From positions 1 through 11,996 of the forward strand of contig MNVK01000017.1 of the NCBI GenBank assembly GCA_001871685.1: a DNA stretch of 11,996 nucleotides, read 5' to 3'. Position numbers and translations under genes: made by a program. The first letter of the stretch is position 1. The number at the start of each line of letters is the position of its first letter. The notes under the pieces are model-generated. The model was not told the origin of the DNA. It did no database searches and saw nothing but the letters and a program-made list of their open reading frames with translations. Shown here piece after piece: positions 1-7,433 of this stretch. The stretch comes from Nitrospirae bacterium CG1_02_44_142. Lineage in GTDB: Bacteria; Nitrospirota; Thermodesulfovibrionia; Thermodesulfovibrionales; UBA1546.

Positions 1-1956
1 ATAATCCTCGCATTTCCCAAACTGCACGCTTACCACGACATTGTGCAGAGGGTGTTCAAAAGATACGGCATCCCATGCACCTTCTCCACCTCAAAACCAT
101 TGGGAAAGACAGAGCCTTATCTTGCCCTCACAGCAATGCTTGAATCAGTTGCAGAGGACTATCCGAGACTTCCATTTTCGAGATTCCTTGCATCGCCGCA
201 TTTCAAAAAAATACCGAAAATATTCAGAGAATGGATTCCTCAGGTATCGCTTTACTCTGGAATAATCAAAGGCAAAAACTCATGGCTGGGCTTGTCAAAA
301 ACATTAGCAAATGTTAAGAGCCCTGCCTTAAAAGATATTCTTCCTGAGATTGAAAAAGAGTTTAAATGGCTCTTTAAAAAACTCAAACCTCTTGAATCCC
401 TGAAAGACAGCGGGACTTTCAAGCAGATAGCAGAAACTCTCAACAAACTTCTTTCAGAACTTGATTTCTCTGACGCTGATGCAGACACTGACGCCAAAGA
501 ACAGGTTTCAGAGTTTTTGAAAGAGCTGTCCCTCATTGGCAGCTTGATACAAATCCTCCCTCGCCCCCAAGAGAATCCCCCCATCCCCCCTTTGTTAAAG
601 GGGGGCGAGGTAGGATTAAAGGGGGGATGGGGGGACTTGTCGTATGGCTTGCGGGAATTCATTGACAGCCTCAGATATATCCTGAAGGTTTCAGAGAAAG
701 AGACGGAAGGAGAAGGCGTGCGGGTCTCAGGTTTTTTTGAACTGCGCGGGGCAGAGCCTGAATATCTATACCTCGGCGGCTTGAAAGACGGCGACCTGCC
801 TTCAATGCCTGAGATAGACCTTCTCCTGCCGGACAATGTAAAAACAAAATTAGGCCTTGTTAATATGAAAAAATACCTGCGCCTCCAGGAGTTTATATTC
901 CGGCAGTTGACAGCTTCATCAAAAAACCTCCATCTATCCTATCCTGCAATGGAGGCAGACAGGCTTTTCCTGCCCTCGCCTTTTCTGCCGTGGAAGGCTG
1001 AGACCGCAGAGAAGACGCCCGGAATTCTGTGCAGAGAAGAAGAACTGCTGAGGGGCGCAGAAATTCCCCTCTCATCGCATATAAAAGAGATAGCCGTCAA
1101 AGGCAGGTTAATAAAAAAACGGTTCGGAGAAAACTCAAATATCAGAGTTACGGACATAGATTCATACAGGGCCTGCCACAGGAAATTCTTCATAGAAAAA
1201 ATACTCGGGATTGAGCCCCTAAAGACAAAAGAATATGAGATTGAGGCAATGCTTCTCGGCACAATAATCCATGAAATCATGGAAGAATTAATGACAAAAT
1301 CATTTGCAGGCATTAATGAGATGAAGGCAGAGGCAGAAAAACTCCTCTCAAAACTGCTTCCTGAAAAACCTCTGGAAAACTACTGGAAAAATTTCATAAG
1401 AGATTCATTTCTTTCCATTCTTCCTGAAATTTATGAGCTTGAAGCAGAACTCAGAGACGAGGGATATTCGTTTATGAAGGCTGAGGCGCCTGTTGAAGGA
1501 GAAGTCATAAAAGGAATAAAATTGAAAGGGAAGATAGACAGGATAGATATAAAAATTCAAAATTCAAAATTCAAAGTTCAAAGTTCAGAAAACAATGAAA
1601 ACGAGGTTGAGCTTATTGACTACAAAACAGGCGCAGCGCAGCTCAGCAGGACAGAGATTATAAATAAAGGCGCAAGCCTTCAACTGTTCCTTTATGCCGC
1701 ATTAATGAAATCCCTCGGATTCAAAGTCATCCGCGCAGGCATATACTCTATTAAAGACGCCAAAATCACCTGGGCGCCCGGGAAAAAAGACAGCAGGACA
1801 ATGGATGCTTACATAGAGTCATGCCTGAAGTATCTTGAAAAGACAATCTCGGATTTAAGAAAAGGAGATTTCACTGCATTGCCGTTGAATGAGCAGACCT
1901 GCAGAAACTGTCATGAACGAGCCTACTGCCCGTATGTCCAAACCGCATCAGGCTGA
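1..1956 (+). CDS. addB: AddB-type helicase-nuclease subunit, C-terminal 651 residues (5' partial)
   Basis: This is the second subunit of the AddAB (RecBCD-like) enzyme that resects double-strand breaks for recombination. The frame is open from base 1, so the gene starts outside the window; the GTG at 43 is internal. Residues below are counted from that GTG. Early text matches the AddB helicase-like core (YGIP near the edge, then YLGGLKDGDLP). A PD-(D/E)XK nuclease domain follows: GTIIHEIMEEL with H410, GKIDRID with D499, ELIDYKTG with D526 and K528, and QLFLY with Q547 and Y551. C378 with C620, C623 and C629 matches the four-cysteine Fe-S pattern that frames AddB nucleases. Two repeat insertions lie in frame: a palindrome (552-638) and a heptamer array (1553-1587). 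The partner gene is not next door but starts at 8962, beyond an opposite-strand block. Family assignment is firm; the AddB name is preferred over other RecB-family exonucleases because an AddA is nearby. Confidence 0.88.
   Translation: MILAFPKLHAYHDIVQRVFKRYGIPCTFSTSKPLGKTEPYLALTAMLESVAEDYPRLPFSRFLASPHFKKIPKIFREWIPQVSLYSGIIKGKNSWLGLSKTLANVKSPALKDILPEIEKEFKWLFKKLKPLESLKDSGTFKQIAETLNKLLSELDFSDADADTDAKEQVSEFLKELSLIGSLIQILPRPQENPPIPPLLKGGEVGLKGGWGDLSYGLREFIDSLRYILKVSEKETEGEGVRVSGFFELRGAEPEYLYLGGLKDGDLPSMPEIDLLLPDNVKTKLGLVNMKKYLRLQEFIFRQLTASSKNLHLSYPAMEADRLFLPSPFLPWKAETAEKTPGILCREEELLRGAEIPLSSHIKEIAVKGRLIKKRFGENSNIRVTDIDSYRACHRKFFIEKILGIEPLKTKEYEIEAMLLGTIIHEIMEELMTKSFAGINEMKAEAEKLLSKLLPEKPLENYWKNFIRDSFLSILPEIYELEAELRDEGYSFMKAEAPVEGEVIKGIKLKGKIDRIDIKIQNSKFKVQSSENNENEVELIDYKTGAAQLSRTEIINKGASLQLFLYAALMKSLGFKVIRAGIYSIKDAKITWAPGKKDSRTMDAYIESCLKYLEKTISDLRKGDFTALPLNEQTCRNCHERAYCPYVQTASG
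552..638. repeat. Compound GC-rich palindromic element inside addB, in frame
   Basis: Two interleaved inverted repeats are visible. The arm 552-568 pairs with 601-617 with one mismatch in 17. The arm 574-593 pairs with 618-637 with one mismatch in 20, the core being runs of C then TTTGTTAAA then runs of G. In the AddB frame it encodes a Pro/Gly-rich stretch (NPPIPPLLKGG, then LKGGWG) between two ordinary helical segments. No stop or frameshift results. The same element type recurs at 6614-6656, 9493-9569 and 10084-10175. Confidence 0.85.
1553..1587. repeat. Five tandem heptamers (AAATTCA x3, AAGTTCA x2) inside addB
   Basis: Three exact copies of AAATTCA are followed by two of AAGTTCA, 35 bases in all. 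They encode a polar run (IQNSKFKVQSS) between the GKIDRID strand and the ELIDYKTG strand of the nuclease domain. Heptamer arrays of this kind resemble the short tandemly repeated repetitive sequences known from cyanobacteria. Together with the flanking codons the insertion keeps the frame. Confidence 0.8.
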
Positions 1957-1987
1957 ATTACCGGATACGGGGACAGTCCCCTGTAAT
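1957..1987. repeat. REP-like hairpin GGGGACAGTCCCC between convergent genes
   Basis: A perfect 6+1+6 inverted repeat lies at 1969-1981, flanked by outer arms ATTAC (1957-1961) and GTAAT (1983-1987). It fills the 49-base gap between the ends of addB (+) and the cyclic-nucleotide-binding gene (-). A stable hairpin here could stop transcription from both sides, but neither strand carries a clean run of T directly after it, so a classical intrinsic terminator is not shown. It may instead be a dispersed REP-type palindrome. Confidence 0.6.
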
Positions 1988-2005
1988 ATAATTGCATTTT
2001 CCGGG

Positions 2006-2962
2006 TTACATTGGTATTGTCGCCTTGGCCTGACTGAGTCTTGTGCGGTCTACTGCCTCCTGCATATACTGAAGGTTCTCTAAGGCAACAGAGACATAAC
2101 CGCTTATGGCTGAAAGAAGTATCATGTGCTGATAGGAAAAGGCATTGGGCTTTGTCCTGTCAAGAAGCAGAATGAATCCTGAAAGCCGTTCACGCGATAA
2201 AAATGGAGAAGCCGCCATAGAGCATCCGTTATAAATACTATCGGGAGACACTAAAATCCTGCCCTCATTTTTCAGGTCAAATGAAAGAAAAGGCTCCCGC
2301 TTTGTGATAAGCCACAGGATAAGAGCATCATCCTCAGGCATTGATTCCCCTGCCGGTATATTAAAACCTCTCTGGCCGCAGACCTCAAATTCCCTGTTAA
2401 AATTGTTCCATACCACAAAAAGCCCTGCCTCCGGTTTTATAACATTGAAAACCTTTTCCATGACACACCCTGAAAGTTCAGGCAGGCTTCTGGCTGCCGC
2501 CGCAAGCCTGCCTGTCTCGTAAACAGTAACAAGTTCATCAGTTGTAGAGCGAAGCCTGTCCATAAGAACCGCTGTAAAAAATTCCATGACCTTGAATGCG
2601 GCGTCAGGGCTCTTGCTGAATAAGGCTGAAAAATCCTTTTTACTCACTGTGATAAGCGTAACGTCTGTCTTTGCAACTGCCTCTGCAGAGCGGCTTTGAC
2701 CGAGAAACACTGCCATCTCTCCAAAAAAATCGCCTCTGTCAAGAACTGCTATCAGCTTATGCCTACCCTCTTTTCTGTCTATCATCTTCCTGATTTCCAC
2801 TTCTCCACTTTTTATAATATAAAAGCTGTCTCCTGAAGAGCCTTCCTCAAATATCACACCTTCTGCCTTAAAATGTTCTTCACCGACTAAAGGCGTAATT
2901 ATCCGCAGGACATCATCTGATATGCGATTGAAAGGCGGTAGGCTTCTTAAATTTTCGCTCAT
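2006..2962 (-). CDS. Cyclic-nucleotide-binding domain protein with C-terminal GAF-like domain
   Basis: The protein has 318 residues. Residues about 10-130 form a Crp-type cNMP-binding beta-roll (IFEEGSSGDSFYIIKSGEVEI, then GDFFGEMAVFLGQSRSAEAVA). The phosphate-binding cassette keeps the glutamate (E82) and arginine (R91) that hold cAMP or cGMP in CRP, so ligand binding is plausible. Residues about 150-310 look like a GAF sensor domain. No helix-turn-helix is seen, so this is not a classical transcription factor; it is more likely a cytosolic signalling partner. Its ATG overlaps the pilT stop as ATGA (2959-2962), a strong sign of translational coupling and shared function. Inference: it tunes pilus retraction in response to a nucleotide. 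The GAF assignment is less certain than the cNMP domain. Confidence 0.85.
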   Translation of the reverse strand: MSENLRSLPPFNRISDDVLRIITPLVGEEHFKAEGVIFEEGSSGDSFYIIKSGEVEIRKMIDRKEGRHKLIAVLDRGDFFGEMAVFLGQSRSAEAVAKTDVTLITVSKKDFSALFSKSPDAAFKVMEFFTAVLMDRLRSTTDELVTVYETGRLAAAARSLPELSGCVMEKVFNVIKPEAGLFVVWNNFNREFEVCGQRGFNIPAGESMPEDDALILWLITKREPFLSFDLKNEGRILVSPDSIYNGCSMAASPFLSRERLSGFILLLDRTKPNAFSYQHMILLSAISGYVSVALENLQYMQEAVDRTRLSQAKATIPM

Positions 2963-4098
2963 ATCCTTCTCCCCATCGGAGATGTTCCCGGCGCCGAAGC
3001 GGAAGGCCTTGTCCCCGCCGCTGGACTTATTCCTGCGCTTCCAATCCTTGTGCGTAGGAATTCAGGATTAGAACTCTTTGATATTGCAACCTCAGCGGTA
3101 ATTGCCCTCTGCTTTACAAGTTCAAGCAGTGCGCTGTCCATGCTTATCATGCCGAATTTACTGCCTGTGTCTATGGCGCTGTAAATCTGATGCGTCTTCC
3201 CTTCCCTGATAAGATTTGATATCGCAGGCGTAACCATCATAACCTCTCTCACCGCCACCCTGCCCCTTCCGTCTGCCCTGGGAAGAAGCTGCTGGCTCAC
3301 AACCCCCTCAAGCGTATTTGCAAGCTGCACCCTTATCTGCTGCTGCTGATGCGACGGAAAAACATCTATAATTCTGTCTATTGTCTGGGCTGCGTCCTGC
3401 GTATGAAGCGTGGCAAAAACAAGATGCCCGGTCTCGGCTGCAGTTATTGCAAGCGATATTGTCTCAAGGTCGCGCATCTCGCCGACCAGGATTATGTCAG
3501 GGTCCTGTCTGAGAACATGCTTGAGGGAGTTTGCAAATGAATGCGTGTCGCTGCCGACTTCCCTCTGCCTGACTACGCAGCTTTTGGGTTCATATATAAA
3601 TTCTATCGGGTCTTCAACCGTAATTATATGGTCTTTACGCGTTGCGTTAATCATATCTATCAGCGTTGCCAATGTAGTGGACTTACCGCTTCCTGTGGGC
3701 CCTGTAACAAGCACCAGCCCTCTCGGCAGTTTTGTGAAGTTTAATATCGCATCTGAAAGCCCTATCTCTGAAGACTGAGGCACTTTGGAAGGAATAATGC
3801 GCAGCACAGCGTCCACATTATCCCTCTGTCTCATCACATTCACTCTGAAACGGCACAGATTGGGGATATGATAGGAGCAGTCAAGTTCAAGGTTATCCTC
3901 AAAATCTTTTATCTGGTGTTCGCTCAGTATGCTGTAAATAAGATTTTTTGTATGCTCCGGCGTCAGAGCAGGATACTTCTCAAGCGGGGCCATCTCGCCC
4001 ATTCTTCTTATCATGGGAGGCTTGCCTGCAGTAATATGTATATCAGAGGCAGCAAGGCTGTAAGCCGCCTTCAATATATTGTCCATATGCTCTTTCAT
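2959..4098 (-). CDS. pilT: PilT, twitching-motility retraction ATPase
   Basis: This is a hexameric cytoplasmic ATPase that depolymerises type IV pili to drive twitching, adhesion or DNA uptake. In its 379 residues are the N-terminal PAS-like part (ASDIHITAGKPP), Walker A GPTGSGKST (133-141), the Asp box ITVEDPIE (159-166), Walker B DPDIILVGEMRD (199-210) with catalytic E207, the His box TGHLVFATLHT (223-233), and the PilT-typical GKTHQI near the C-terminus. The ATG at 4098 is preceded by AAGGAG, 9 bases upstream. The last 25 or so residues form an Ala/Ser/Pro-rich tail not expected in PilT. The gene follows a small lipoprotein gene after 114 bases and overlaps the cNMP gene by 4 bases. PilU is a possible alternative, but the motifs fit PilT better. 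No other pilus genes lie in the window. Confidence 0.95.
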   Translation of the reverse strand: MKEHMDNILKAAYSLAASDIHITAGKPPMIRRMGEMAPLEKYPALTPEHTKNLIYSILSEHQIKDFEDNLELDCSYHIPNLCRFRVNVMRQRDNVDAVLRIIPSKVPQSSEIGLSDAILNFTKLPRGLVLVTGPTGSGKSTTLATLIDMINATRKDHIITVEDPIEFIYEPKSCVVRQREVGSDTHSFANSLKHVLRQDPDIILVGEMRDLETISLAITAAETGHLVFATLHTQDAAQTIDRIIDVFPSHQQQQIRVQLANTLEGVVSQQLLPRADGRGRVAVREVMMVTPAISNLIREGKTHQIYSAIDTGSKFGMISMDSALLELVKQRAITAEVAISKSSNPEFLRTRIGSAGISPAAGTRPSASAPGTSPMGRRI

Positions 4099-4212
4099 CA
4101 GCTTATTCTCCTTTTACCTTTCTTGTATGAGATGTTCTTAAAAATGGCGCTTCAGTTTTCCCACACTCTTACGCAATGAGCCCTCATTTTTATTCGCTTA
4201 ATTTTTGCTCCG

Positions 4213-4587
4213 TTATTGCGGAGGAGGCATAAGCGCCCGTCTAAAACTCTCAGCTCCCGACGACTCCTGCTCACACCCGCTTCCTTCGGCGCGGTAGCGA
4301 ATAATTGTGCCTCTCGGACTTATTTCCCACTCTATGGAACAATTCTCGCTGAGAGGCTCAATATACACGGAATTCCCATTGGCAAGCGGGTAAGTAGTTT
4401 CTTTCCACCCGCTCTTTGAAGCATACGAATCAGGACTCTTCATTGCCTGTTTAAGTTCCGATAACGGCCTTGCTATCCAGTTCTTGGCATAATCTTTAAT
4501 GTATATTGGAGCTGTGCACGCAAACAAGAAAACTATGAATAACAGGAAACACCATTTTCTGTATAACATAATAGATTGATATTTCAT
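4213..4587 (-). CDS. Small lipoprotein of unknown function
   Basis: The protein has 124 residues. The N-terminus is basic then hydrophobic (residues 10-23) and ends in a lipobox LFAC with C24 as the predicted lipidated cysteine, so the mature protein should be membrane-anchored in the periplasm. The mature part is about 100 residues and contains WKETTYPLANGNSVYIEPL and SIEWEISPRGTIIRYRAEG, which read as beta strands. C83 and C105 could form a disulfide. I do not recognise a named family. The ATG at 4587 has only a weak purine-rich ribosome site (GAGAAAAG), but the next ATG (codon 7) has none and would shorten the signal peptide. An extended -10 promoter lies just upstream, so this is the first gene of the pilT transcript. 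A role in pilus function is possible from position only. Confidence 0.75.
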   Translation of the reverse strand: MKYQSIMLYRKWCFLLFIVFLFACTAPIYIKDYAKNWIARPLSELKQAMKSPDSYASKSGWKETTYPLANGNSVYIEPLSENCSIEWEISPRGTIIRYRAEGSGCEQESSGAESFRRALMPPPQ

Positions 4588-4625
4588 AATTCTTTTCTCA
4601 TCGCTTTCCGTCTGGCATTAGCGCT

Positions 4626-4634
4626 ATTATAACA
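4626..4634 (-). promoter_or_regulatory. Extended -10 promoter for lipoprotein-pilT-cNMP unit
   Basis: On the - strand the sequence reads TGTTATAAT, a perfect TGnTATAAT extended -10. No good -35 box is seen 16-18 bases upstream, which extended -10 promoters can tolerate. Transcription would start near 4619, leaving a leader of about 32 bases before the lipoprotein ATG at 4587. It lies in the 101-base gap after the HEAT gene, which marks a transcript boundary inside the - strand block. Confidence 0.6.
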
Positions 4635-4688
4635 GATTAGCACTGCCATTTTCGTTTCCCCTTATTATCAAATGCCCGGACGAAAGCC

Positions 4689-5324
4689 TCACGCTGAGAT
4701 AGAAAGTATCGCTTCTTCTGCAATCTGCCCGACGGTTTTTTCTTTCAGCTCTCCATCTTCATAAATTGCAATGCGGCTGTCATCGTTTTTAAGTTTCTCC
4801 AGTTCAGATTCAGCCTGAGAAGCCTTCATCCTGCCGAGCGCCCAGGCGGCAAGGCCTCTGAGCTGCGAGGCGGGATTGTGAAGATAAGTGAGGATAAGAG
4901 GAATTGCGTGAGCAACAAGTTCAGCCTTGACCTCCCCTATTCTTCCGGCTGCAATAAGCACTCCTGACGCCAGCATCTCTTCATCAAGGAAGGACATTAT
5001 CACAGGCGCAGCATCTGAAAACAATTCGGGGTTGTTCCTTACAATCTCACCGAGCATCTCAGGAGAACTCCAGCCAATTCCTCCAGACTCGTCCCGTATC
5101 ATCCAGAGCAGGCGTCCGACAACAGTCCTAATAATTTCAGTTTTTGTCTTCGCTATCTCTTTTGATACTATGCCAAAAGCCTCTATGGCGCGATAGCTGA
5201 TAATGCTTTTTCTGTCATAGGTGAGCGAGATGAGGCTGCTCAACAGCCTGCCGCTGCTGAGCGGCAGTTTCGTCAGCCCATCGTATTTTTTATCCGATAA
5301 AAGTTTTATTATTTCGCTTTTCAA
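4689..5324 (-). CDS. HEAT-repeat protein, TTG start
   Basis: The protein has 211 residues, is all-helical, and shows alpha-alpha repeats of the HEAT/PBS-lyase type (for example SYRAIEAFGIVSKEIAK and QLRGLAAWALGRMKASQAESEL). A distinctive internal segment, LLWMIRDESGGIGWSSPEML (72-91), resembles a family of sulfate-reducer HEAT proteins, possibly the DVU0298-like family; that name is from memory. No signal peptide is seen, so it is probably cytosolic and used for protein contacts. The start is unusual: after the cytochrome stop in the same frame the only candidates are ATT at 5327 and TTG at 5324, and the first ATG is at codon 75. TTG is chosen. It begins 9 bases after the cytochrome gene with a weak purine-rich site, so coupled translation is likely. 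Its link to the redox genes is unknown. Confidence 0.8.
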   Translation of the reverse strand: MKSEIIKLLSDKKYDGLTKLPLSSGRLLSSLISLTYDRKSIISYRAIEAFGIVSKEIAKTKTEIIRTVVGRLLWMIRDESGGIGWSSPEMLGEIVRNNPELFSDAAPVIMSFLDEEMLASGVLIAAGRIGEVKAELVAHAIPLILTYLHNPASQLRGLAAWALGRMKASQAESELEKLKNDDSRIAIYEDGELKEKTVGQIAEEAILSISA

Positions 5325-5333
5325 AATAACATT

Positions 5334-6917
5334 TCATTTCTTCTTTTTTATGCTCTTGGTTCCAGCCTTTTTCTTAGCCTGCCCCTTCATATCTATCAGG
5401 TCCCTCATCATATTGAGATTATTGGTCAGCTCCCACCAGCCGTATTTAAAGGCAGTGTAATCATACGCGCCTGTCATTGCAGAGGCATAGCGTATAGAGC
5501 TTGAATAAAAAAGCCACTGTTTTATCCACAACTGCTCTATCGCCTCGTCAAAAGGATTTGCCTGGTCCTCTATGCCTTTTTCCCAGGCCTCAAGCATCAG
5601 CTTTGTTGCCGCAAGCGTCATCTCATTGGTCTCTTTTATGGTGCTGTCAAGTTTTGTGAAATGGCCGTTAATCCAGTCAGTGCTGTGGCAGCCGTTGCAT
5701 AGTGTCTTCATGGAATCCAATCTCTTTTTCTGCTCCGCTTTGTCAATAAGGTATTCTGATGCAAACTCGCCTGTGAATGACGTTGGCAATGGCAGTCCCT
5801 CTTTATTTTTAATAATAGTTGTGTTTCCTGATTTCGGCTGGGGATGGCTGTAAATAAGGCCGAAGAGCCTGACCCACAGCCTTGAACCAAAATCATGAGT
5901 CCTTTCAGCGAGCACACTGCCGTCAGGAGCTACTATAAGGCTGTTGTGGCATGTTGCGCAGGTCGGAGACTTGAAATCCTTTCCAACAGTCCACGGCACT
6001 GCATTAAAATTCCACTCATGATATTTTGAGAAGAAGATATTTCCGTGCTTGCTCTCTTTATAGACATTCCACGCAGGCACATCAGGCTCAAGGTGACACT
6101 GGGCGCATGTGTAAGGCTTTCTTGCAACCTCTATTGAAAAGCCGTGTCTCGGATGACACGCAGTGCATGCCCCAAGGCTTCCGTCGGGGTTTTCCCTTCC
6201 CACTCCCTGATTGGGCCAGTGTGTAAGCACAGGCACGCTGACATCGCCCATCTGCGTTGAGACATTCTTCATTCCTTTTACCTCTATCTTTGTGCCGTGG
6301 CATCCGTAGCATGTCTCATTGAGCGTCTCATCAGAGGGCTTTTCAGATATGATTTTGCCCTTCTCTATCTTCTTCACTCCTATAACTGTGCTTACAAGCG
6401 TATGATAAACAGGATTGTTTTTAAGATTTTTTATGGCATGAGCCTTCTTGCTTCCTGAATACTGCCTAACTTCTGCGGGATGGCAGGCGCTGCAGTCATT
6501 CGGGGTGACAACAACATTTATCCTGTAACCCATATGCTCAAAATTATCTTTATGTTTCTCAGGGTTCCTGCTGTGGCACTCATAACACCCGACAACATAT
6601 CCCGATAAATCAGATTCCCCCATCCCCCCTTTACTAAAGGGGGGTGAGGGGGGATTATTTTCAACAGAGATTCTTCTCTGAAGAAGGGGTTTTTTCATTG
6701 CATCTAAAGGAGTAACCTTTGAATGCCTGCTTGAAAGCCAGTCATGAACAATGCCCGGCGTATACGTCTCGTGACAGCCGATGCATGCCTGAGTCTGAGG
6801 GCTTAGCTTGAATTCGTCAAGCTTTGCCGGTTCCTTTTGAGCGGCTCCGGCAATTGCTGAGAAAATCAAATACAGAAATAAAAATGTGAGCATAAGATGC
6901 AATTTGAGATTTTTCAT
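5334..6917 (-). CDS. Octaheme hydroxylamine-oxidoreductase-like cytochrome c
   Basis: The protein has 527 residues with a Sec signal peptide (1-26, cut near AGA-AQ) and no later membrane span, so it is periplasmic. Eight CXXCH heme sites lie at 45, 111, 142, 203, 251, 271, 320 and 407. The spacing and text (VGRENPDGSLGAC.ACHPRH, ARKP..C..CH, SKHG, VGKDFKSPTCATCH, CHSTDWINGHF, then PFDE) match the HAO family, which converts hydroxylamine, hydrazine or nitrite/NO. In HAO the catalytic heme is heme 4 (here 203-207). The usual PDH after heme 6 is PDV here (278-280), so a catalytic histidine is apparently missing. Tyrosines at 485, 487 and 492 lie where the heme-crosslinking Tyr is expected. A palindromic repeat adds NPPSPPFSKGGMG (88-100) between hemes 1 and 2. 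The tail is Lys-rich. GAGGGA precedes the ATG, overlapping the rubrerythrin stop region. Direction and substrate cannot be fixed from sequence. Confidence 0.88.
   Translation of the reverse strand: MKNLKLHLMLTFLFLYLIFSAIAGAAQKEPAKLDEFKLSPQTQACIGCHETYTPGIVHDWLSSRHSKVTPLDAMKKPLLQRRISVENNPPSPPFSKGGMGESDLSGYVVGCYECHSRNPEKHKDNFEHMGYRINVVVTPNDCSACHPAEVRQYSGSKKAHAIKNLKNNPVYHTLVSTVIGVKKIEKGKIISEKPSDETLNETCYGCHGTKIEVKGMKNVSTQMGDVSVPVLTHWPNQGVGRENPDGSLGACTACHPRHGFSIEVARKPYTCAQCHLEPDVPAWNVYKESKHGNIFFSKYHEWNFNAVPWTVGKDFKSPTCATCHNSLIVAPDGSVLAERTHDFGSRLWVRLFGLIYSHPQPKSGNTTIIKNKEGLPLPTSFTGEFASEYLIDKAEQKKRLDSMKTLCNGCHSTDWINGHFTKLDSTIKETNEMTLAATKLMLEAWEKGIEDQANPFDEAIEQLWIKQWLFYSSSIRYASAMTGAYDYTAFKYGWWELTNNLNMMRDLIDMKGQAKKKAGTKSIKKKK
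6614..6656. repeat. GC-rich palindrome inside the octaheme cytochrome gene, in frame
   Basis: A run of C, then CCCTTTACTAAAGGG, then a run of G forms a near-perfect inverted repeat with a TTTA/TAAA centre. It is the same element type as in addB and addA. On the coding (-) strand it encodes NPPSPPFSKGGMG between heme sites 1 and 2, where family members vary. No frame change results. Confidence 0.85.
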
Positions 6918-6929
6918 GACATCCCTCGC

Positions 6930-7424
6930 CTATTCTATTTTTTTAAACATTTTCTTTTTGGCGCCGCATATCGGGCATTCATCAGGCGGCTCGCCTTCAA
7001 CAGTGTTGCCGCAGACCTGACATACATAATAATCAACCGCGGGATTTTTTCCGATATTCTCTAATGCCTTTCTATAAAGTTCTGCGTGTATTTTCTCTAC
7101 TTCATTTGCAAAATTAAAACTTCTTAGAGCGCCCTTTATCCCTTCAACCCCGGCGTCCTTAATCATCTGAGGATACATTTTCTGAAACTCATAAGACTCG
7201 CCGTTAACCGCTTCTTCAAGGTTCTCCTTTGTGCTCTTAATTCCGCCAAGTTCTCTCAGATGATTATGGGCGTGAACCGTCTCTGCCTCTGCAGCAGCCC
7301 TGAACAGCCTTGCTATCTGCTTAAAACCCTCATCTTCAGCCTTTTTAGCAAACGCGAGATATTTCCTGTTTGCCTGAGACTCTCCTGCAAATGCTTCTTT
7401 AAGATTTCTTTCCGTATTTGACAT
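6930..7424 (-). CDS. rbr: Rubrerythrin (diiron peroxidase with rubredoxin domain)
   Basis: Rubrerythrin reduces hydrogen peroxide in the cytosol of anaerobes using electrons from rubredoxin. The protein has 164 residues, slightly shorter than classical rubrerythrin. The ferritin-like four-helix domain carries the iron ligands E15, E48-x-x-H51, E76/E79 and E110-x-x-H113. The C-terminal rubredoxin-like Fe(SCys)4 site is formed by C135, C138, C150 and C153 (CQVCG and CPICG). The ATG at 7424 follows AGGAGG within the last bases of the upstream rubredoxin gene. It is third in the run of flavodiiron protein, rubredoxin, rubrerythrin, octaheme cytochrome and HEAT protein, 12 bases before the cytochrome gene. 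Nothing is missing or truncated. Confidence 0.96.
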   Translation of the reverse strand: MSNTERNLKEAFAGESQANRKYLAFAKKAEDEGFKQIARLFRAAAEAETVHAHNHLRELGGIKSTKENLEEAVNGESYEFQKMYPQMIKDAGVEGIKGALRSFNFANEVEKIHAELYRKALENIGKNPAVDYYVCQVCGNTVEGEPPDECPICGAKKKMFKKIE

Positions 7425-7433
7425 AAACTCCTC

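Noticed and set aside
252..836. 194-codon open frame on the - strand across addB
   Set aside because: It is antisense to the conserved AddB frame. Its familiar-looking PPFNKGGMGG peptide comes only from the palindromic repeat, which reads similarly on both strands.
939..1313. 124-codon open frame on the - strand across the AddB nuclease domain
   Set aside because: It overlaps catalytic AddB sequence, has no recognisable domain and no ribosome site; a shadow.
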